A stretch of DNA of 64,000 bases from Chitinophagales bacterium (GCA_040877935.1 JBBDNB010000039.1:186001-250000); one strand, 5' to 3'; shown: positions 34,181 through 44,748, counted from the stretch's first letter. Numbers and translations: made by a program. Notes: generated from the sequence alone by a model not told the origin.

Positions 34181-34741
34181 TTAGATAAATTTCAGAACAA
34201 GCTGCTCTGCTTGCTCTAAAGCTAACGGAAGTTCGTCATTTAGCAGAATAAAATCAAACTTTTTTTCGCAACTCATCTCATACTTCATACGATCTACCCG
34301 TTTTTGAAAAGCGGTTTCATCTTCTGTCCCTCTCTTGCTAAGTCGCTCTATGAGTACTTCGAGCGAAGGTGGTTTTACAAAAATAGTGAATGCCTCATTG
34401 CCGTATTGCTGCTTAATATTTAACGCACCCTTTACATCAATATCAAATACCGCAATTTTTCCTTCCGAACTGATTCTCTCAATTTCCGAGTGTAGAGTTC
34501 CGTAAATAGAGCCTTTATAAACTTCTTCCCATTCCAAAAAGGCGTCTTGCTCTATTTTCTTTTTGAAATTTTCTTCGCTTAGAAAATAATAGTCTTTTCC
34601 ATCTGTTTCATGTGGTCTTTGTGCGCGGGTAGTGGCACTTACTGAAAATTCCAGCTTGCTGAATTTCTCCAATAAATGCCTCACAATAGTGGTTTTACCT
34701 GCGCCCGATGGCGCTGTAAATACAAGTAATTTCGGACTCAT
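34181..34741 (-). CDS. gmk: Guanylate kinase
   Basis: 186 residues with the P-loop APSGAGKTT near the N terminus, the GMP-binding VSATTRAQRPHE and DGKDYYFLSEE, and FDIDVKGALNIK. It phosphorylates GMP to GDP in the cytoplasm. Its start overlaps the end of yicC by 4 nt, a conserved order in many bacteria. Confidence 0.97.
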   Translation of the reverse strand: MSPKLLVFTAPSGAGKTTIVRHLLEKFSKLEFSVSATTRAQRPHETDGKDYYFLSEENFKKKIEQDAFLEWEEVYKGSIYGTLHSEIERISSEGKIAVFDIDVKGALNIKQQYGNEAFTIFVKPPSLEVLIERLSKRGTEDETAFQKRVDRMKYEMSCEKKFDFILLNDELPLALEQAEQLVLKFI

Positions 34742-35610
34742 AATGCGTTGTTCACCTGTTCTTTTATTTTTTCTAAATCCTCTTTCATCAATACCACAAA
34801 GCGCTGAATATCGGTGTCATTGGCCTTGGCACCCAGTGTATTGATCTCCCTGCCCAGCTCCTGCGACATAAAGCCCAATTTTTTTCCTTTGGAGCTATTG
34901 TCATTTTCAATTATTTCCCTAAAATATTCACAGTGCCCTTTCAAGCGAGACAATTCTTCATTGATATCTAATTTTTCGATATAATAGAGCAATTCCTGTT
35001 CTAGCCGGGTTTCGTCCAACTTGTTTTGATCCACTTCGCTCAGCAGTGCATCTAGTTTTTCCCGCTTTTTCACCCTTCTATTGGGAGCTATTTTTTCTAT
35101 TTCCAGCACGGCATTTTCAATATTGGACAAGCTATTGAGCAAATCATCCTTTAAGCTTCTTCCTTCTTGAATACGGTGCTGATTGAGTTTTCCGATACCG
35201 ATTTCGATTTTTTCAAAAATTTCCTTGCATTCATTCTCGCTCAATTCTGAAAAGGCACTCTCCAAAACCTGCGGCATTTTCAATACCTGATCGAGTAGAT
35301 TTTCTTCGACCAAATTCTGTTTTTTGCAAAATGCGCGCAATTGCGAGAGGTATTCTTCGGCCAGTTTTTCATTGATTTTTACTGCCTCAAAATTTTCCTG
35401 TCCTTCCAGTAAGATGCTGCAATCTATTTTTCCGCGCTGTAGTTTTTCCTGCAATAAATTGCGGATATCAAATTCTTTGTGCTTTAAAAAAGCGGGGATT
35501 TTCAGGTTGAGGTCAAAGTATTTGCTGTTGAGCGTTTTGATCTCAATCGTGAGTTGTTGTACCCTGAAATTGAGATTTACCCTACCGTAACCAGTCATGG
35601 AATGAAGCAT
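34738..35610 (-). CDS. YicC-family endoribonuclease
   Basis: 290 residues. The N terminus MLHSMTGYGR and the C-terminal GKKLGFMSQELGREINTLGAK, read in parts as KKLGFMSQELGREINT and LGAKANDTDI, are diagnostic for YicC. E. coli YicC is an endoribonuclease that influences small-RNA turnover. The acidic metal-binding residues of the C-terminal half are kept. It begins the unit that continues with gmk and apaG. Confidence 0.93.
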   Translation of the reverse strand: MLHSMTGYGRVNLNFRVQQLTIEIKTLNSKYFDLNLKIPAFLKHKEFDIRNLLQEKLQRGKIDCSILLEGQENFEAVKINEKLAEEYLSQLRAFCKKQNLVEENLLDQVLKMPQVLESAFSELSENECKEIFEKIEIGIGKLNQHRIQEGRSLKDDLLNSLSNIENAVLEIEKIAPNRRVKKREKLDALLSEVDQNKLDETRLEQELLYYIEKLDINEELSRLKGHCEYFREIIENDNSSKGKKLGFMSQELGREINTLGAKANDTDIQRFVVLMKEDLEKIKEQVNNAL

Positions 35611-35814
35611 GTCGTAAAAATTTTTACAAAGCTAAGGAATTGGGGGCTTAGAAATTTTATGTTAAAATGCTTTTGTGGTATCGGCCTGAATATGTTTTTC
35701 CAAAAAATAAGTGTGGATAAAATGATGAAAATTATTTTCGACTATAAATGAAAGGCGAATTGTGGAGTCGTAATTTCATACTTCTGCTTTTTTAAAGAAC
35801 TCATTAAATTATAG

Positions 35815-38800
35815 ATGTCTACAATAACGAAAAAAAATCTATCGAGTGAGCTTTTGGAGTATATTCAAAGGCATGCCAATTCTTCTAGTCTCTCCAGAGG
35901 GCAGGCATACATGAAGCAGCGCAAGTGTAAGCTTTTGAAGTACGATGAGGAAAAAGGGCAGGCCAAATATGAAGTTCGGGGTTCAAGCTTATACACCGTA
36001 AATATCAAAAACTTAAATACGGATGTTGAAACCTCCTGTAATTGTCCTTATGATTTTGGCGGAATATGCAAGCACCAGGTAGCCGCTGTCCTTGATTTTG
36101 TCAATAAAGCAAAAAACCTAGATGCTTTACTTGAAAAAAAGAAACAGACTGTTCCAAAAAGAAAATCAATAAATCCTATCCAGTATAAGGATTATAGTTC
36201 GCTGGAAAATATGCTGAAAGACCAATTTAGATACTTTGAGCCCACTGGGTCTATTTTTGTTGAGCATATTGAAGCGGGCAAAGCAGTATTTACTGTGGAG
36301 GAAAGGACGGGTAGCTGGTATAGCCCTATCAAAGAAGTTACAGTAGCATTTAGCTTTAATAAGAAAAACGAATTGCAAAGTGTTTGCAGTTGCGACACCT
36401 ATGTAAACACATATTGCAAGCATGAAAAAACAGTAATATATGCCTTGAAGGATTCTGCCAAAAATGACAATCTTTTTAAACTAGTCAAAGACCCAAAGCC
36501 ACTAAGGGAGAAAGTCAAAGAGCAGTATGGCGTGGATAATGACAAACAGATAGACATAGATTTTGAGCTGGAATTAGAGGATGGGTTATTACAGTACTCT
36601 CCTATAGATGACAGCATTTTAAAGCGCAGCAAATACATGGATTGGGAAGGTTTCCACATTCAAAGTTTTGTAAACCGAGCGGACAGCGATATTCTGAAAA
36701 CCTGTATTGTTCCTGAAAAGGAGGGGTCGAAGGCTCAAAAACAAACGGCATTTGGCTATGCCCTGGAGTTTTTTGATGAAAACAGCTTAATCCCACTCAA
36801 TATCCATCCTTTGGAAGGAAAGGTCTCCAAGAGTAATGACAAGCTCATTTCAGGCATCAAACACATCTATCATTTCCCAAAGACTGAGATTGCCTCGCTA
36901 CAAATCAAAGTGACAAATATACAAGAAACCACGCCTTATAATCACCACAATCCCGATACCAAGCAATGGTTTAAGTCAACCCTGGAGCTCTACCCCTTAC
37001 TTGAGGATGCTTTTGAGGTACTTGAAAATGAAATTTGTTATCAGCTTAAACCAAATCAGGAAATACGCAAAAGCAATTTAAGGCTAATGCGCATTCGCTC
37101 GGAAAAGCCGCGCCTGTGCTTTGAGCTAAGTGAAGATCAAAATTATTATATTTTTAAAGCATTTATTAAAATAGATAAAAGACTTGTTGATCTTGAAAAA
37201 GACTATGTAAACAAACCATTTCCAACAGTATTTTTCACCCAAAATCAAGAAATTTATTTATTTCCAAATGTTGAGATGGCACTTGCCTTTAATTATTTCA
37301 AGGAAAATGCTGTTTTTAAATTTCAAAAAGAGGATATAGCTGATTTTCTTCAAAATATGATCATTCCACTATCAGAGAATTATCCCATAAGATTTAATGT
37401 CAAAAGTGATTTGTTTGCAATGGAAACAGCCCAAAAATCAAGTAAAAGAATTTATTTAAGCGAATTGAGTGAATATATCCTTTTTAAACCCGTGCTGGAT
37501 TACGGACAAAAGGAAGTAGATGTATTTCATCAGGGAGATGCTTTTTTTAAGGATGAAAAGGACAAGCTTAAAAAGCTGGATCGTGATTTTGAGGAAGAAA
37601 ATTTCCTGATGGATTTTTTATTGGATGCGCACGAAAGCTTTAGGAAAAGGAAGCACAGGGATATATTTTATCTTTCAGTGGACGAGATGACGGAATCTGG
37701 TTGGTTTTTTAATTTCTTTAAACAGGCCAAGGAAAATGAAGTGGAGGTTTTTGGTTTCGATAAGCTTAAAAACTTCAAATACAATGTCAACAAAGCAAAG
37801 GTAAATGTTTCAGTAAAATCCAATATTGACTGGTTTGATACCAAAATTGATGTCAGTTTTGGCGATCAGGTAGTGGATTTGAGCAGCCTAAAAAAAGCAG
37901 TAGTCAACAAGCAAAACTATGTAAAATTGGGCGATGGAAGTATAGGCATATTGCCCGAAAAATGGTTGGATAAACTGGAACGCTATTTCCGCATTGGTCA
38001 AGTGAAAAAAGACGGAGTTCAGGTTTCAAAACTGCATTTTTCCGTTGTAGATGAATATTTTGACCAAATAGATGATATTTCCGTAAAGCAGGAAATAGAA
38101 GAAAAAAAGACGGCATTGCTCGATTTTGAAAAAGTGGAAAACCTGAAATTGCCCGTGGGTGTAAAAGCCCAACTGCGCGATTATCAGCAAAGCGGTTACA
38201 ATTGGTTGGGCTTTCTCCAAAAGTTTTCCTTCGGTGGTTGCTTGGCAGATGATATGGGACTTGGCAAAACCCTTCAGGTATTGACGCTCCTTATGCAGCA
38301 GAAAAATGAAAAGAAAACCTGTAGCCTGGTAGTGGTGCCCCGCTCCCTGATTTTCAACTGGCAGGCAGAAGCGGATAAATTCTGCCCTAAATTAAAATAT
38401 TTTGTACATCACGGAACCAAAAGGCAAAGCGATACAAAGAATTTTAAAAAGTATGATTTTATATTGACTACCTATGGTACTGCCGCGGGCGATATTGAGT
38501 TGCTAAAGGATTATCGGTTCAATTATATTGTATTGGATGAGTCCCAAGCCATTAAAAATCCCCGATCGAAAAGGTTTAAGGCCATGCGGCTTTTACAGGG
38601 AGCAAATAGGCTGGCATTGACCGGCACTCCGGTAGAAAATAACACATTCGATCTATATGCGCAAATGCAATTTCTCAATCCCGGGTTTTTGGGTTCTGAA
38701 AATGACTTTAAGAAAAACTATTCCGACCCCATAGACAAGGATAAAAATGAAAAGCGGGCAGTGGAATTGAGAAACTTGATCAATCCCTTTATTCTTAGGC

Positions 38801-39552
38801 GTACCAAAGAACAGGTAGCTACCGAGCTTCCCGAAAAAACGGAAAGTGTCATTTATTGTGATATGGATAAATCGCAGCGAAAAATCTATGATGCCATGCG
38901 CAATAAATACCGCAATTATGTAATGGGAAAAATTGAAGAGGACGGGCTGAACAAATCGCGCATGTACGTACTGGAAGGGCTTACAAAATTAAGGCAGGTT
39001 TGCAACAGTCCCGCCCTGATTTCCGGTGATGAGGTCTATGAAAATGTGTCGATAAAACTTGATACCTTAAAAGAGCATATCTTGGATAAAACCGGCAATC
39101 ACAAAGTGCTTGTGTTTTCCCAATTCGTAAAAATGCTGGGGCTTATCAAAAATACATTGGATGAGGCGGGCATTCAATATGCCTATCTCGATGGCGCAAC
39201 TCAAAAGCGAGAAGAGCAGGTAGATTATTTTCAAAATGACAGTGATTGCAGAGTGTTCTTAATCAGCTTAAAAGCCGGAGGTACAGGTCTAAACCTCACC
39301 GCTGCAGATTATGTCTATATTGTAGATCCCTGGTGGAATCCTGCCGTTGAAGCACAGGCCATAGACCGTTGCTATAGAATAGGTCAGGACAAACATGTTT
39401 TTTCGTACAAAATGATTTGCAAGGATACCGTAGAGGAAAAAATCCTAGATCTACAAAAGCACAAATTGAAACTTTCCTCTGACCTGATAAAAACAGATGA
39501 TGCCGTATTCAAAAAACTGGAGCAAAAGGATATTGCCGCACTTTTTGATTAG
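35815..39552 (+). CDS. SWIM zinc-finger SNF2/HepA-type helicase
   Basis: A 1245-residue protein. Near residue 75 a SWIM finger reads CNCPYDFGGICKH (CxCxnCxH). About 700 residues of poorly conserved sequence follow. The SNF2 motor occupies roughly the last 460 residues: DDMGLGKT (Walker A), LDESQAIKN (DEAH-like), GTPVENN, and in the second lobe GGTGLNLTAAD and IDRCYRIGQD. Such proteins translocate on double-stranded DNA and are thought to remodel protein-DNA complexes in bacteria. The gene stands alone between divergent and convergent neighbours. Confidence 0.92.
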   Translation: MSTITKKNLSSELLEYIQRHANSSSLSRGQAYMKQRKCKLLKYDEEKGQAKYEVRGSSLYTVNIKNLNTDVETSCNCPYDFGGICKHQVAAVLDFVNKAKNLDALLEKKKQTVPKRKSINPIQYKDYSSLENMLKDQFRYFEPTGSIFVEHIEAGKAVFTVEERTGSWYSPIKEVTVAFSFNKKNELQSVCSCDTYVNTYCKHEKTVIYALKDSAKNDNLFKLVKDPKPLREKVKEQYGVDNDKQIDIDFELELEDGLLQYSPIDDSILKRSKYMDWEGFHIQSFVNRADSDILKTCIVPEKEGSKAQKQTAFGYALEFFDENSLIPLNIHPLEGKVSKSNDKLISGIKHIYHFPKTEIASLQIKVTNIQETTPYNHHNPDTKQWFKSTLELYPLLEDAFEVLENEICYQLKPNQEIRKSNLRLMRIRSEKPRLCFELSEDQNYYIFKAFIKIDKRLVDLEKDYVNKPFPTVFFTQNQEIYLFPNVEMALAFNYFKENAVFKFQKEDIADFLQNMIIPLSENYPIRFNVKSDLFAMETAQKSSKRIYLSELSEYILFKPVLDYGQKEVDVFHQGDAFFKDEKDKLKKLDRDFEEENFLMDFLLDAHESFRKRKHRDIFYLSVDEMTESGWFFNFFKQAKENEVEVFGFDKLKNFKYNVNKAKVNVSVKSNIDWFDTKIDVSFGDQVVDLSSLKKAVVNKQNYVKLGDGSIGILPEKWLDKLERYFRIGQVKKDGVQVSKLHFSVVDEYFDQIDDISVKQEIEEKKTALLDFEKVENLKLPVGVKAQLRDYQQSGYNWLGFLQKFSFGGCLADDMGLGKTLQVLTLLMQQKNEKKTCSLVVVPRSLIFNWQAEADKFCPKLKYFVHHGTKRQSDTKNFKKYDFILTTYGTAAGDIELLKDYRFNYIVLDESQAIKNPRSKRFKAMRLLQGANRLALTGTPVENNTFDLYAQMQFLNPGFLGSENDFKKNYSDPIDKDKNEKRAVELRNLINPFILRRTKEQVATELPEKTESVIYCDMDKSQRKIYDAMRNKYRNYVMGKIEEDGLNKSRMYVLEGLTKLRQVCNSPALISGDEVYENVSIKLDTLKEHILDKTGNHKVLVFSQFVKMLGLIKNTLDEAGIQYAYLDGATQKREEQVDYFQNDSDCRVFLISLKAGGTGLNLTAADYVYIVDPWWNPAVEAQAIDRCYRIGQDKHVFSYKMICKDTVEEKILDLQKHKLKLSSDLIKTDDAVFKKLEQKDIAALFD

Positions 39553-39623
39553 GGATAAACAGTTGCAAATTCGGTAACGGGGTAGATCTTTTTGCCGACT
39601 TGGCATTTGAGTTAACAGTCTCC

Positions 39624-42600
39624 CTAAAAATCCAAATTCAAAGAAATATACAATCTGGGTTTTTCGGTTCTTTGGCCACTGTCATTGCCCCATGCAAGAT
39701 CGGCACGAATGAAATAACCGAAAAGTGAAGTCCTGAGCCCGAAACCATAGCCAAACACAACAGGATTTTTAAAATAATTGACCGTAACTACTGGTGAAGA
39801 TTCTCCAATAGTAGAAGTAAAAACCTGGTTTTCATCTTTGTAAGGATTTAGCCCTTCCCATGCAGAACCGATATCTGTGAAGCCAATGATCTGGAAATTA
39901 CGAATGAATTCAGAGCGAATAGGATTGTTGATCAGATAGGTAAAAATCGGCACCCTGATTTCTGAATTAAGCACAAAATAAGAATTGCCATTGCGCACAT
40001 TTTGAGGGAAACCGCGCATATTGGTTACAATGGTTTGAAAGGCATAGTTTTGATCGAGAGAAACCTCGGTATCATTATCGAATTCAGGAGAAGGGATAAG
40101 CCAACTGTCAACTCCACCGAGGTAATAGACCAGTTTTTTAGTACCGTAGGATGTTCCCAGGGCTACGCGATTGGCCCAGATAATTTCTTTATGAATGGGT
40201 TGGTAATAACGAAAATCAAACCCAAGTACACCGAAATAGCTGTTGTCAAAACTTGGCAAATTGAAATCTACATTATCGATAATGCCTTGTGGCTGCATCT
40301 GAAATTCTTTGTGAATTTCTGAGAAGAATTTAAAGCGCACTCCTTTTCTAAGGTTGAGTCCCAGGCCAATGGTATTGTCAAATACATATTCCAGGCGGAA
40401 AAAGAGCCAGTTTTCTTTATAGTTGTCCAGGTTGGCGGAAAATTCTTCTTGTTTTTGGAACACATAATTGTCGTGTCTGTAGGCCAGAAAAAACCGGAAA
40501 CTTCTGAGCACATCAATGGGGTAGGTAAAGCGCGATTCCACATAATTTGTCTTGATCTTGGCCTCCAGAGGAATTCCAGCATCGGTATTTACCGGCTCAT
40601 TTGTAAAAGGCACCCTGTCGGTATAGGTTTGTGGCATTACTCTGCGGTAATATTTTATTTGTTTGTCAAGGCGTTTTCTTAAATTCTCGTAGCCGATAAA
40701 ATATTCTGAGCCCTGGAAATTAAAAGGAAAGCGAAAACCTCCAAAAATCCGGTAATCTTCAAAAAGATCTGATACACCAAGATTGATGGTTCCGCTAAAT
40801 GGAGGATTTTGGAATACAGGAGCACCGGGAGCAAACTTCTGATAGCGCGTCATAATCAGGCTATTGTCGATTTGCGTGAGTACATAATCCGTAGAGAATT
40901 TTACTTTATAAGGCAAAACACGGGTTTGTTGAAAGACACCTTTAGACACCTCTGCTTCAGCACTTCCACTTATGGTCTTAGTGACATTTAGCTCGGGGAA
41001 TACGGTGTATTCAGATTGGTAAAAGAATTCATCAGGGCTGATGCTGTCAGAAATACCTTCTTCATCTTTCAGTGCTTCATCAAAAAGTTTATTTTCCTCA
41101 AACTGTTTGCGCATTCTTTCTTTTTCAAGTTTGTTTTCTATAAACTCCCTGTAGGGTGTTGGTCTTAGTTCAAGTTCTTGTGCTAAAGCCAGTTCTTTTG
41201 GAGCATCGTGGAGGTAAAACCAGTCAAGTTGATCACTTTCCACAATTTCCGCAATTTTCCCAGAGGGGCTGATGTCCTGTTCATTAATGCTGTATGGCTT
41301 GTCGCTGATTGGAACAGAATAAGTGGTGGTTTTATAAACAGGGCGCAATCGAACCGAGTCAATTGTGGCACTGCTGTTGATAAAATCCCATTTAGGATTG
41401 CGCACCACTGAATCCCGGAAAAAAACTACTGTATCTCGTTTTACAAATTCATCTTCAAAATAGGCGGCATAGCGATTTGAAATCCCGTTTTTGTCGGATA
41501 GATAGGTGAAATGTTTTTCATCCAACTGCTGTGGCATTTTTTCAATGGAGAAGGGGTCATTGGTAACGCGCGTGAGAATTTGTTTGCGGTCGTTGGTATT
41601 GTAAAAATAGAGGTCATAACTCTGTCCTACGCGATTGGTATCTGCATCTACAGTTTTCAATGTATCGTTCAGCCTGTTTGATCTGAAAATAATGCCTTCT
41701 TTTCCATCAATATTCACATAGGCAGGATCCAGGTCATCGTAATAATCATTGGTGATTTGTTCTGTTAAAGTGGTTGGTAAATAATAGCTGTATATATCCG
41801 AATGGCATCTTTTTACAGCCGACAGCACCAAATAGCGGGGGTCACCCATAAATCGGAAACTATTGACTTGCTGGAATTTAGTGATGTTTTTCTTTTCTTT
41901 TTTATTTTCTTCTACATCGTAAAGCAGCAGCTTGAGCTTATCGCGCTTTTCATAGATCACAGCCAGGGTTTTCATATCCGGTGACCAGTCTAAAATCGGA
42001 TTGCTATAATCTGTAACTAGTTTTACAGTTTTTACACCACCTCTCAGTACTCTGCGGATTTTACCGCTTTCAAGATTTTGTACATAGACCCGATATTTGC
42101 CCTGTATATTATTTGCATATGCAATGTATTTGCCATCATCGCTGATCTTGAGTTGGTAGTGGTGCCTTTTCTTCCATTTTCTGCGATCAATGATATTTTC
42201 TGTTTGCAGGGAATCTCTCAATTCCATATCAGCAGTAAATTCTACCAGGTAATATTTGTACCAGTCTTCCAGTGATTTTTTAATGCCCTCGCCCAGCACA
42301 AAAAGAAAACCGCTTTCCATACTGCGGTTGATGCGTGTAAGATAAAGCAAGTTGGAAACAGCTGATTTCCCGTATTTTTCTTCTACATAATGCCATACTG
42401 CACTGCCGGCAAATGTGGATTCTTCATCTCTTAGCCGGTTGAATTTTTCAAATTTTCCTGAAAGGATGCCTTCCCGCAATCTATTGTCTTTTTCAGTGTT
42501 CCAGCTTTCGCCAATATATTCTACCAGTCCGTTGGTAAACCATTCGGGCAAATTGAGTAAAACGGCATTTTGCAGTACTTCCTGAAAATTACTTCCAAAA

Positions 42601-43058
42601 AGTATATGGTTCATCATTACACGTGCTATGCCCTGGCGAATTTGTTTTTCCAGATTACCGTGGTCTCCATTGAAATAGACGAATATCTTATTGCCAATAA
42701 TTTTCGTGACTCCACCGGTATTGTTCAGTTCCAGTCCGTGTCCGATATTGGTTTGGTTGAGGTCAGAAAGGTCATTGTAAACCAGAATATGGGTTTTTCT
42801 GTTGAGCTTCCATTCCAATTGGTCTTCTATTTCGGGCAGTACTTTTTCAGCATATTGCAGGGCGTATTTTCCAAGATCCTGACCTCCGAGGTAAAACAGC
42901 GTTCTGAAATTTTCAGAATCAAAATATTGCCATTCAAATTCTTTGTACTGAACGGCATTTTGTCCAAAGGTTTCATTGGTGCCTTGCGCAATAAGTTTAT
43001 TTTGCCAAATTGAGAGTAAGGCAAAGCAAAAGAAAATGAAAAAGCGGAAATTTCTCAA
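39624..43058 (-). CDS. Large TolB-like outer-membrane protein with C-terminal barrel
   Basis: 1144 residues from TTG at 43058, the only start that keeps the signal peptide (ending LIAQ). Residues 30-290 resemble a peptidase MA-like domain (LPEWFTNGLVEYIG), but the HExxH zinc site is missing: the equivalent helix reads VMMNHILF. Residues 300-600 hold WD40/TolB-like propeller blades (KISDDGKYIAYANN, DWSPDMKTLAVIYE). The final 400 residues look like a BamA/Omp85-type barrel ending in RLYISLNLDF with a terminal Phe. It should sit in the outer membrane. Role unknown. Confidence 0.78.
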   Translation of the reverse strand: MRNFRFFIFFCFALLSIWQNKLIAQGTNETFGQNAVQYKEFEWQYFDSENFRTLFYLGGQDLGKYALQYAEKVLPEIEDQLEWKLNRKTHILVYNDLSDLNQTNIGHGLELNNTGGVTKIIGNKIFVYFNGDHGNLEKQIRQGIARVMMNHILFGSNFQEVLQNAVLLNLPEWFTNGLVEYIGESWNTEKDNRLREGILSGKFEKFNRLRDEESTFAGSAVWHYVEEKYGKSAVSNLLYLTRINRSMESGFLFVLGEGIKKSLEDWYKYYLVEFTADMELRDSLQTENIIDRRKWKKRHHYQLKISDDGKYIAYANNIQGKYRVYVQNLESGKIRRVLRGGVKTVKLVTDYSNPILDWSPDMKTLAVIYEKRDKLKLLLYDVEENKKEKKNITKFQQVNSFRFMGDPRYLVLSAVKRCHSDIYSYYLPTTLTEQITNDYYDDLDPAYVNIDGKEGIIFRSNRLNDTLKTVDADTNRVGQSYDLYFYNTNDRKQILTRVTNDPFSIEKMPQQLDEKHFTYLSDKNGISNRYAAYFEDEFVKRDTVVFFRDSVVRNPKWDFINSSATIDSVRLRPVYKTTTYSVPISDKPYSINEQDISPSGKIAEIVESDQLDWFYLHDAPKELALAQELELRPTPYREFIENKLEKERMRKQFEENKLFDEALKDEEGISDSISPDEFFYQSEYTVFPELNVTKTISGSAEAEVSKGVFQQTRVLPYKVKFSTDYVLTQIDNSLIMTRYQKFAPGAPVFQNPPFSGTINLGVSDLFEDYRIFGGFRFPFNFQGSEYFIGYENLRKRLDKQIKYYRRVMPQTYTDRVPFTNEPVNTDAGIPLEAKIKTNYVESRFTYPIDVLRSFRFFLAYRHDNYVFQKQEEFSANLDNYKENWLFFRLEYVFDNTIGLGLNLRKGVRFKFFSEIHKEFQMQPQGIIDNVDFNLPSFDNSYFGVLGFDFRYYQPIHKEIIWANRVALGTSYGTKKLVYYLGGVDSWLIPSPEFDNDTEVSLDQNYAFQTIVTNMRGFPQNVRNGNSYFVLNSEIRVPIFTYLINNPIRSEFIRNFQIIGFTDIGSAWEGLNPYKDENQVFTSTIGESSPVVTVNYFKNPVVFGYGFGLRTSLFGYFIRADLAWGNDSGQRTEKPRLYISLNLDF

Positions 43059-43120
43059 GATATCAATACGGTATTAAGAAGTTCAGTACAATAATAATAC
43101 TGCTCGCTGATAAAAGCTTA

Positions 43121-43244
43121 ATTTTGCTCGATAATCGAGATTTAAATATTCCGAGGCCTGTCTGCCGACAAAGGCAGACCTATATCGAAATTAAAAAATA
43201 TTTTATTTCATAAATACCTCGTGGATTTGCCCCGAGGTAGTTTA
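43121..43244 (-). repeat. Dispersed intergenic repeat, copy B
   Basis: The minus strand from 43244 to 43121 matches 22722-22858 at both ends. Here the first hairpin is perfect: CTACCTCG with CGAGGTA around GGGCAAATCCA. The middle differs, with the inverted repeat GTCTGCC/GGCAGAC. It ends with the palindrome CTCGATTATCGAG (43127-43139). It lies between the divergent TolB-like and MBL-fold genes. Confidence 0.75.
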
Positions 43245-43289
43245 CAGTATTTTGTATGCCGATGAAGATAAAAAAATAAACGAAAAAAG

Positions 43290-43931
43290 ATGAGTAAGAT
43301 AGCAAAATTCACCTTCAATCCTTTTCAGGAAAACACTTATGTGCTGTATGATGAGAGCAATGAGTGCATCATTATTGACCCGGGGTGTTCCAATGCGCGG
43401 GAAAATGCAGAGCTCAGTGATTTTATTGATCAAAATAATTTAAAACCAGTAAAGCTGATCAATACCCACTGCCATGTAGATCATGTTTTGGGCAATTTGT
43501 TTGTAGCTGAAAAATATGGCCTCGAATTGGGCATTCACAAAGATGAATTGCAAGTGTTGCAGGCTGTGCCGGAATATGGCAAAATGTTGGGTTTGAATAT
43601 TACTGCACAAAAGGAAGCCGATTATTTTATTGCGCCCGGAGAAAAAATTGTGTTCGGAAAAGGTACTGAGTTGGATGTGCTATACACGCCCGGACATACA
43701 CCCGGAGAAATATCTTTTTACAACAAAAAAGACGGCTATGTAATTGCCGGGGATGTGCTGTTTTTCCAAAGCATAGGCCGCACTGACCTTCCGGGCGGTG
43801 ATTACAATACTTTGATCGAAAGCATTAAAAGGGAATTGCTTCCTTTACCGGATACCACGGTTGTGTATTGCGGACATGGGCCGGATACCACTATTGGCCA
43901 GGAGAGGATGAGCAACCCGTTTTTGAATTAA
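43290..43931 (+). CDS. Metallo-beta-lactamase-fold hydrolase (glyoxalase II-like)
   Basis: 213 residues with the complete metal site of the fold: THCHVDH (HxHxDH), GHTPGEIS, GDVLFFQSIGRTDLPGGD and the final CGHGPDTT. The form is close to YcbL/glyoxalase II-like thioesterases. It hydrolyses a thioester or lactone in the cytoplasm; the substrate is not evident. Its stop codon overlaps that of the convergent DUF5615 gene. Confidence 0.9.
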   Translation: MSKIAKFTFNPFQENTYVLYDESNECIIIDPGCSNARENAELSDFIDQNNLKPVKLINTHCHVDHVLGNLFVAEKYGLELGIHKDELQVLQAVPEYGKMLGLNITAQKEADYFIAPGEKIVFGKGTELDVLYTPGHTPGEISFYNKKDGYVIAGDVLFFQSIGRTDLPGGDYNTLIESIKRELLPLPDTTVVYCGHGPDTTIGQERMSNPFLN

Positions 43932-44281
43932 GAAATCACCGTAATTCCATCCGCCCATAATTCAACTAAACTTCCCTGTTTCAATGCTTTTATAAGTGTT
44001 TGGATGTTGCTGTTTAAATATCCATTTGCAGATTTAATCCTCATATTCCCAAGCTTTACAAAAACCAATTTATTGGGTTTGCCAGTGGTGATATGTGAAT
44101 AATAAAAATCTGAATCTTTGGTGACAATGATCCAGTTGTTTCTTTCAGAGAGTTCAATTATTATTTGGTCTGAGCTTAGATTTCCTTTTTCCAAATCACG
44201 GGTATGTATGGCTTTAAAACCATGGGATTGAAAAATTTTCACCCAGGAAGGTGGAAGTTGTGCATCAATTAAAAATTGCAT
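43928..44281 (-). CDS. DUF5615 PIN-like protein, putative toxin
   Basis: 117 residues. The start MQFLIDAQLPPSWVKIF, the HTRDLEKGN loop, ELSERNNWIIVTKDSDFY and LGNMR fit the DUF5615 family of PIN-like nucleases; acidic residues Asp 6 and the Asp pair in KDSDF would hold metal. Proteins of this family are found as putative RNase toxins beside DUF433 antitoxins. It begins on the last base of the DUF433 stop, so the two are coupled. Confidence 0.85.
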   Translation of the reverse strand: MQFLIDAQLPPSWVKIFQSHGFKAIHTRDLEKGNLSSDQIIIELSERNNWIIVTKDSDFYYSHITTGKPNKLVFVKLGNMRIKSANGYLNSNIQTLIKALKQGSLVELWADGITVIS

Positions 44282-44517
44282 TAAGCTACTTTAAAGGAGG
44301 TACTCTTGAATTTAAGTATATTATTGGCATAAGAGATACATGCCAAAACATCCTCTCTTTCAAGATCAGGGAATTCTTCAAGAATATCATCAATAGTATC
44401 TCCTCCGGCAAGATACTCCAAAATACTTTCTACCATTATCCTTGTATTGCGGATACATGGCTTTCCATGACATATTTTAGGATTGACAGTAATTCGGTTA
44501 AAAAGGGCTTTGCTCAT
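44281..44517 (-). CDS. DUF433 protein, putative antitoxin
   Basis: 78 residues: ITVNPKICHGKPCIRNTRI, then VESILEYLAGGDTIDDIL and EEFPDLEREDVLACISYAN, read as separate segments, are the DUF433 pattern, a winged helix-turn-helix thought to bind DNA. It precedes the PIN-like DUF5615 gene by overlap, the usual antitoxin-toxin order. Autoregulation by binding upstream of 44517 is likely but I see no clear operator there. Confidence 0.87.
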   Translation of the reverse strand: MSKALFNRITVNPKICHGKPCIRNTRIMVESILEYLAGGDTIDDILEEFPDLEREDVLACISYANNILKFKSTSFKVA

Positions 44518-44748
44518 TGTTTCTATCTATTTGTGTAAGGGTTTGTTGCAAAAACTGCCTTACTTCTGTAGACCTTATTTTGCATCAAACCCTAAGCAAT
44601 TTAAAACTTAATTTACTAAAAAAGTTTCTTGATGTCTATTTCCTTTTTTCGGCATCTAAGAATTTTTAAAATTTAAGATAAGTAGCAGCGATTTTATATT
44701 TAAACCACTAATTACTGAAAGCCCCCATTATTCTGTAATTTGCAACGC

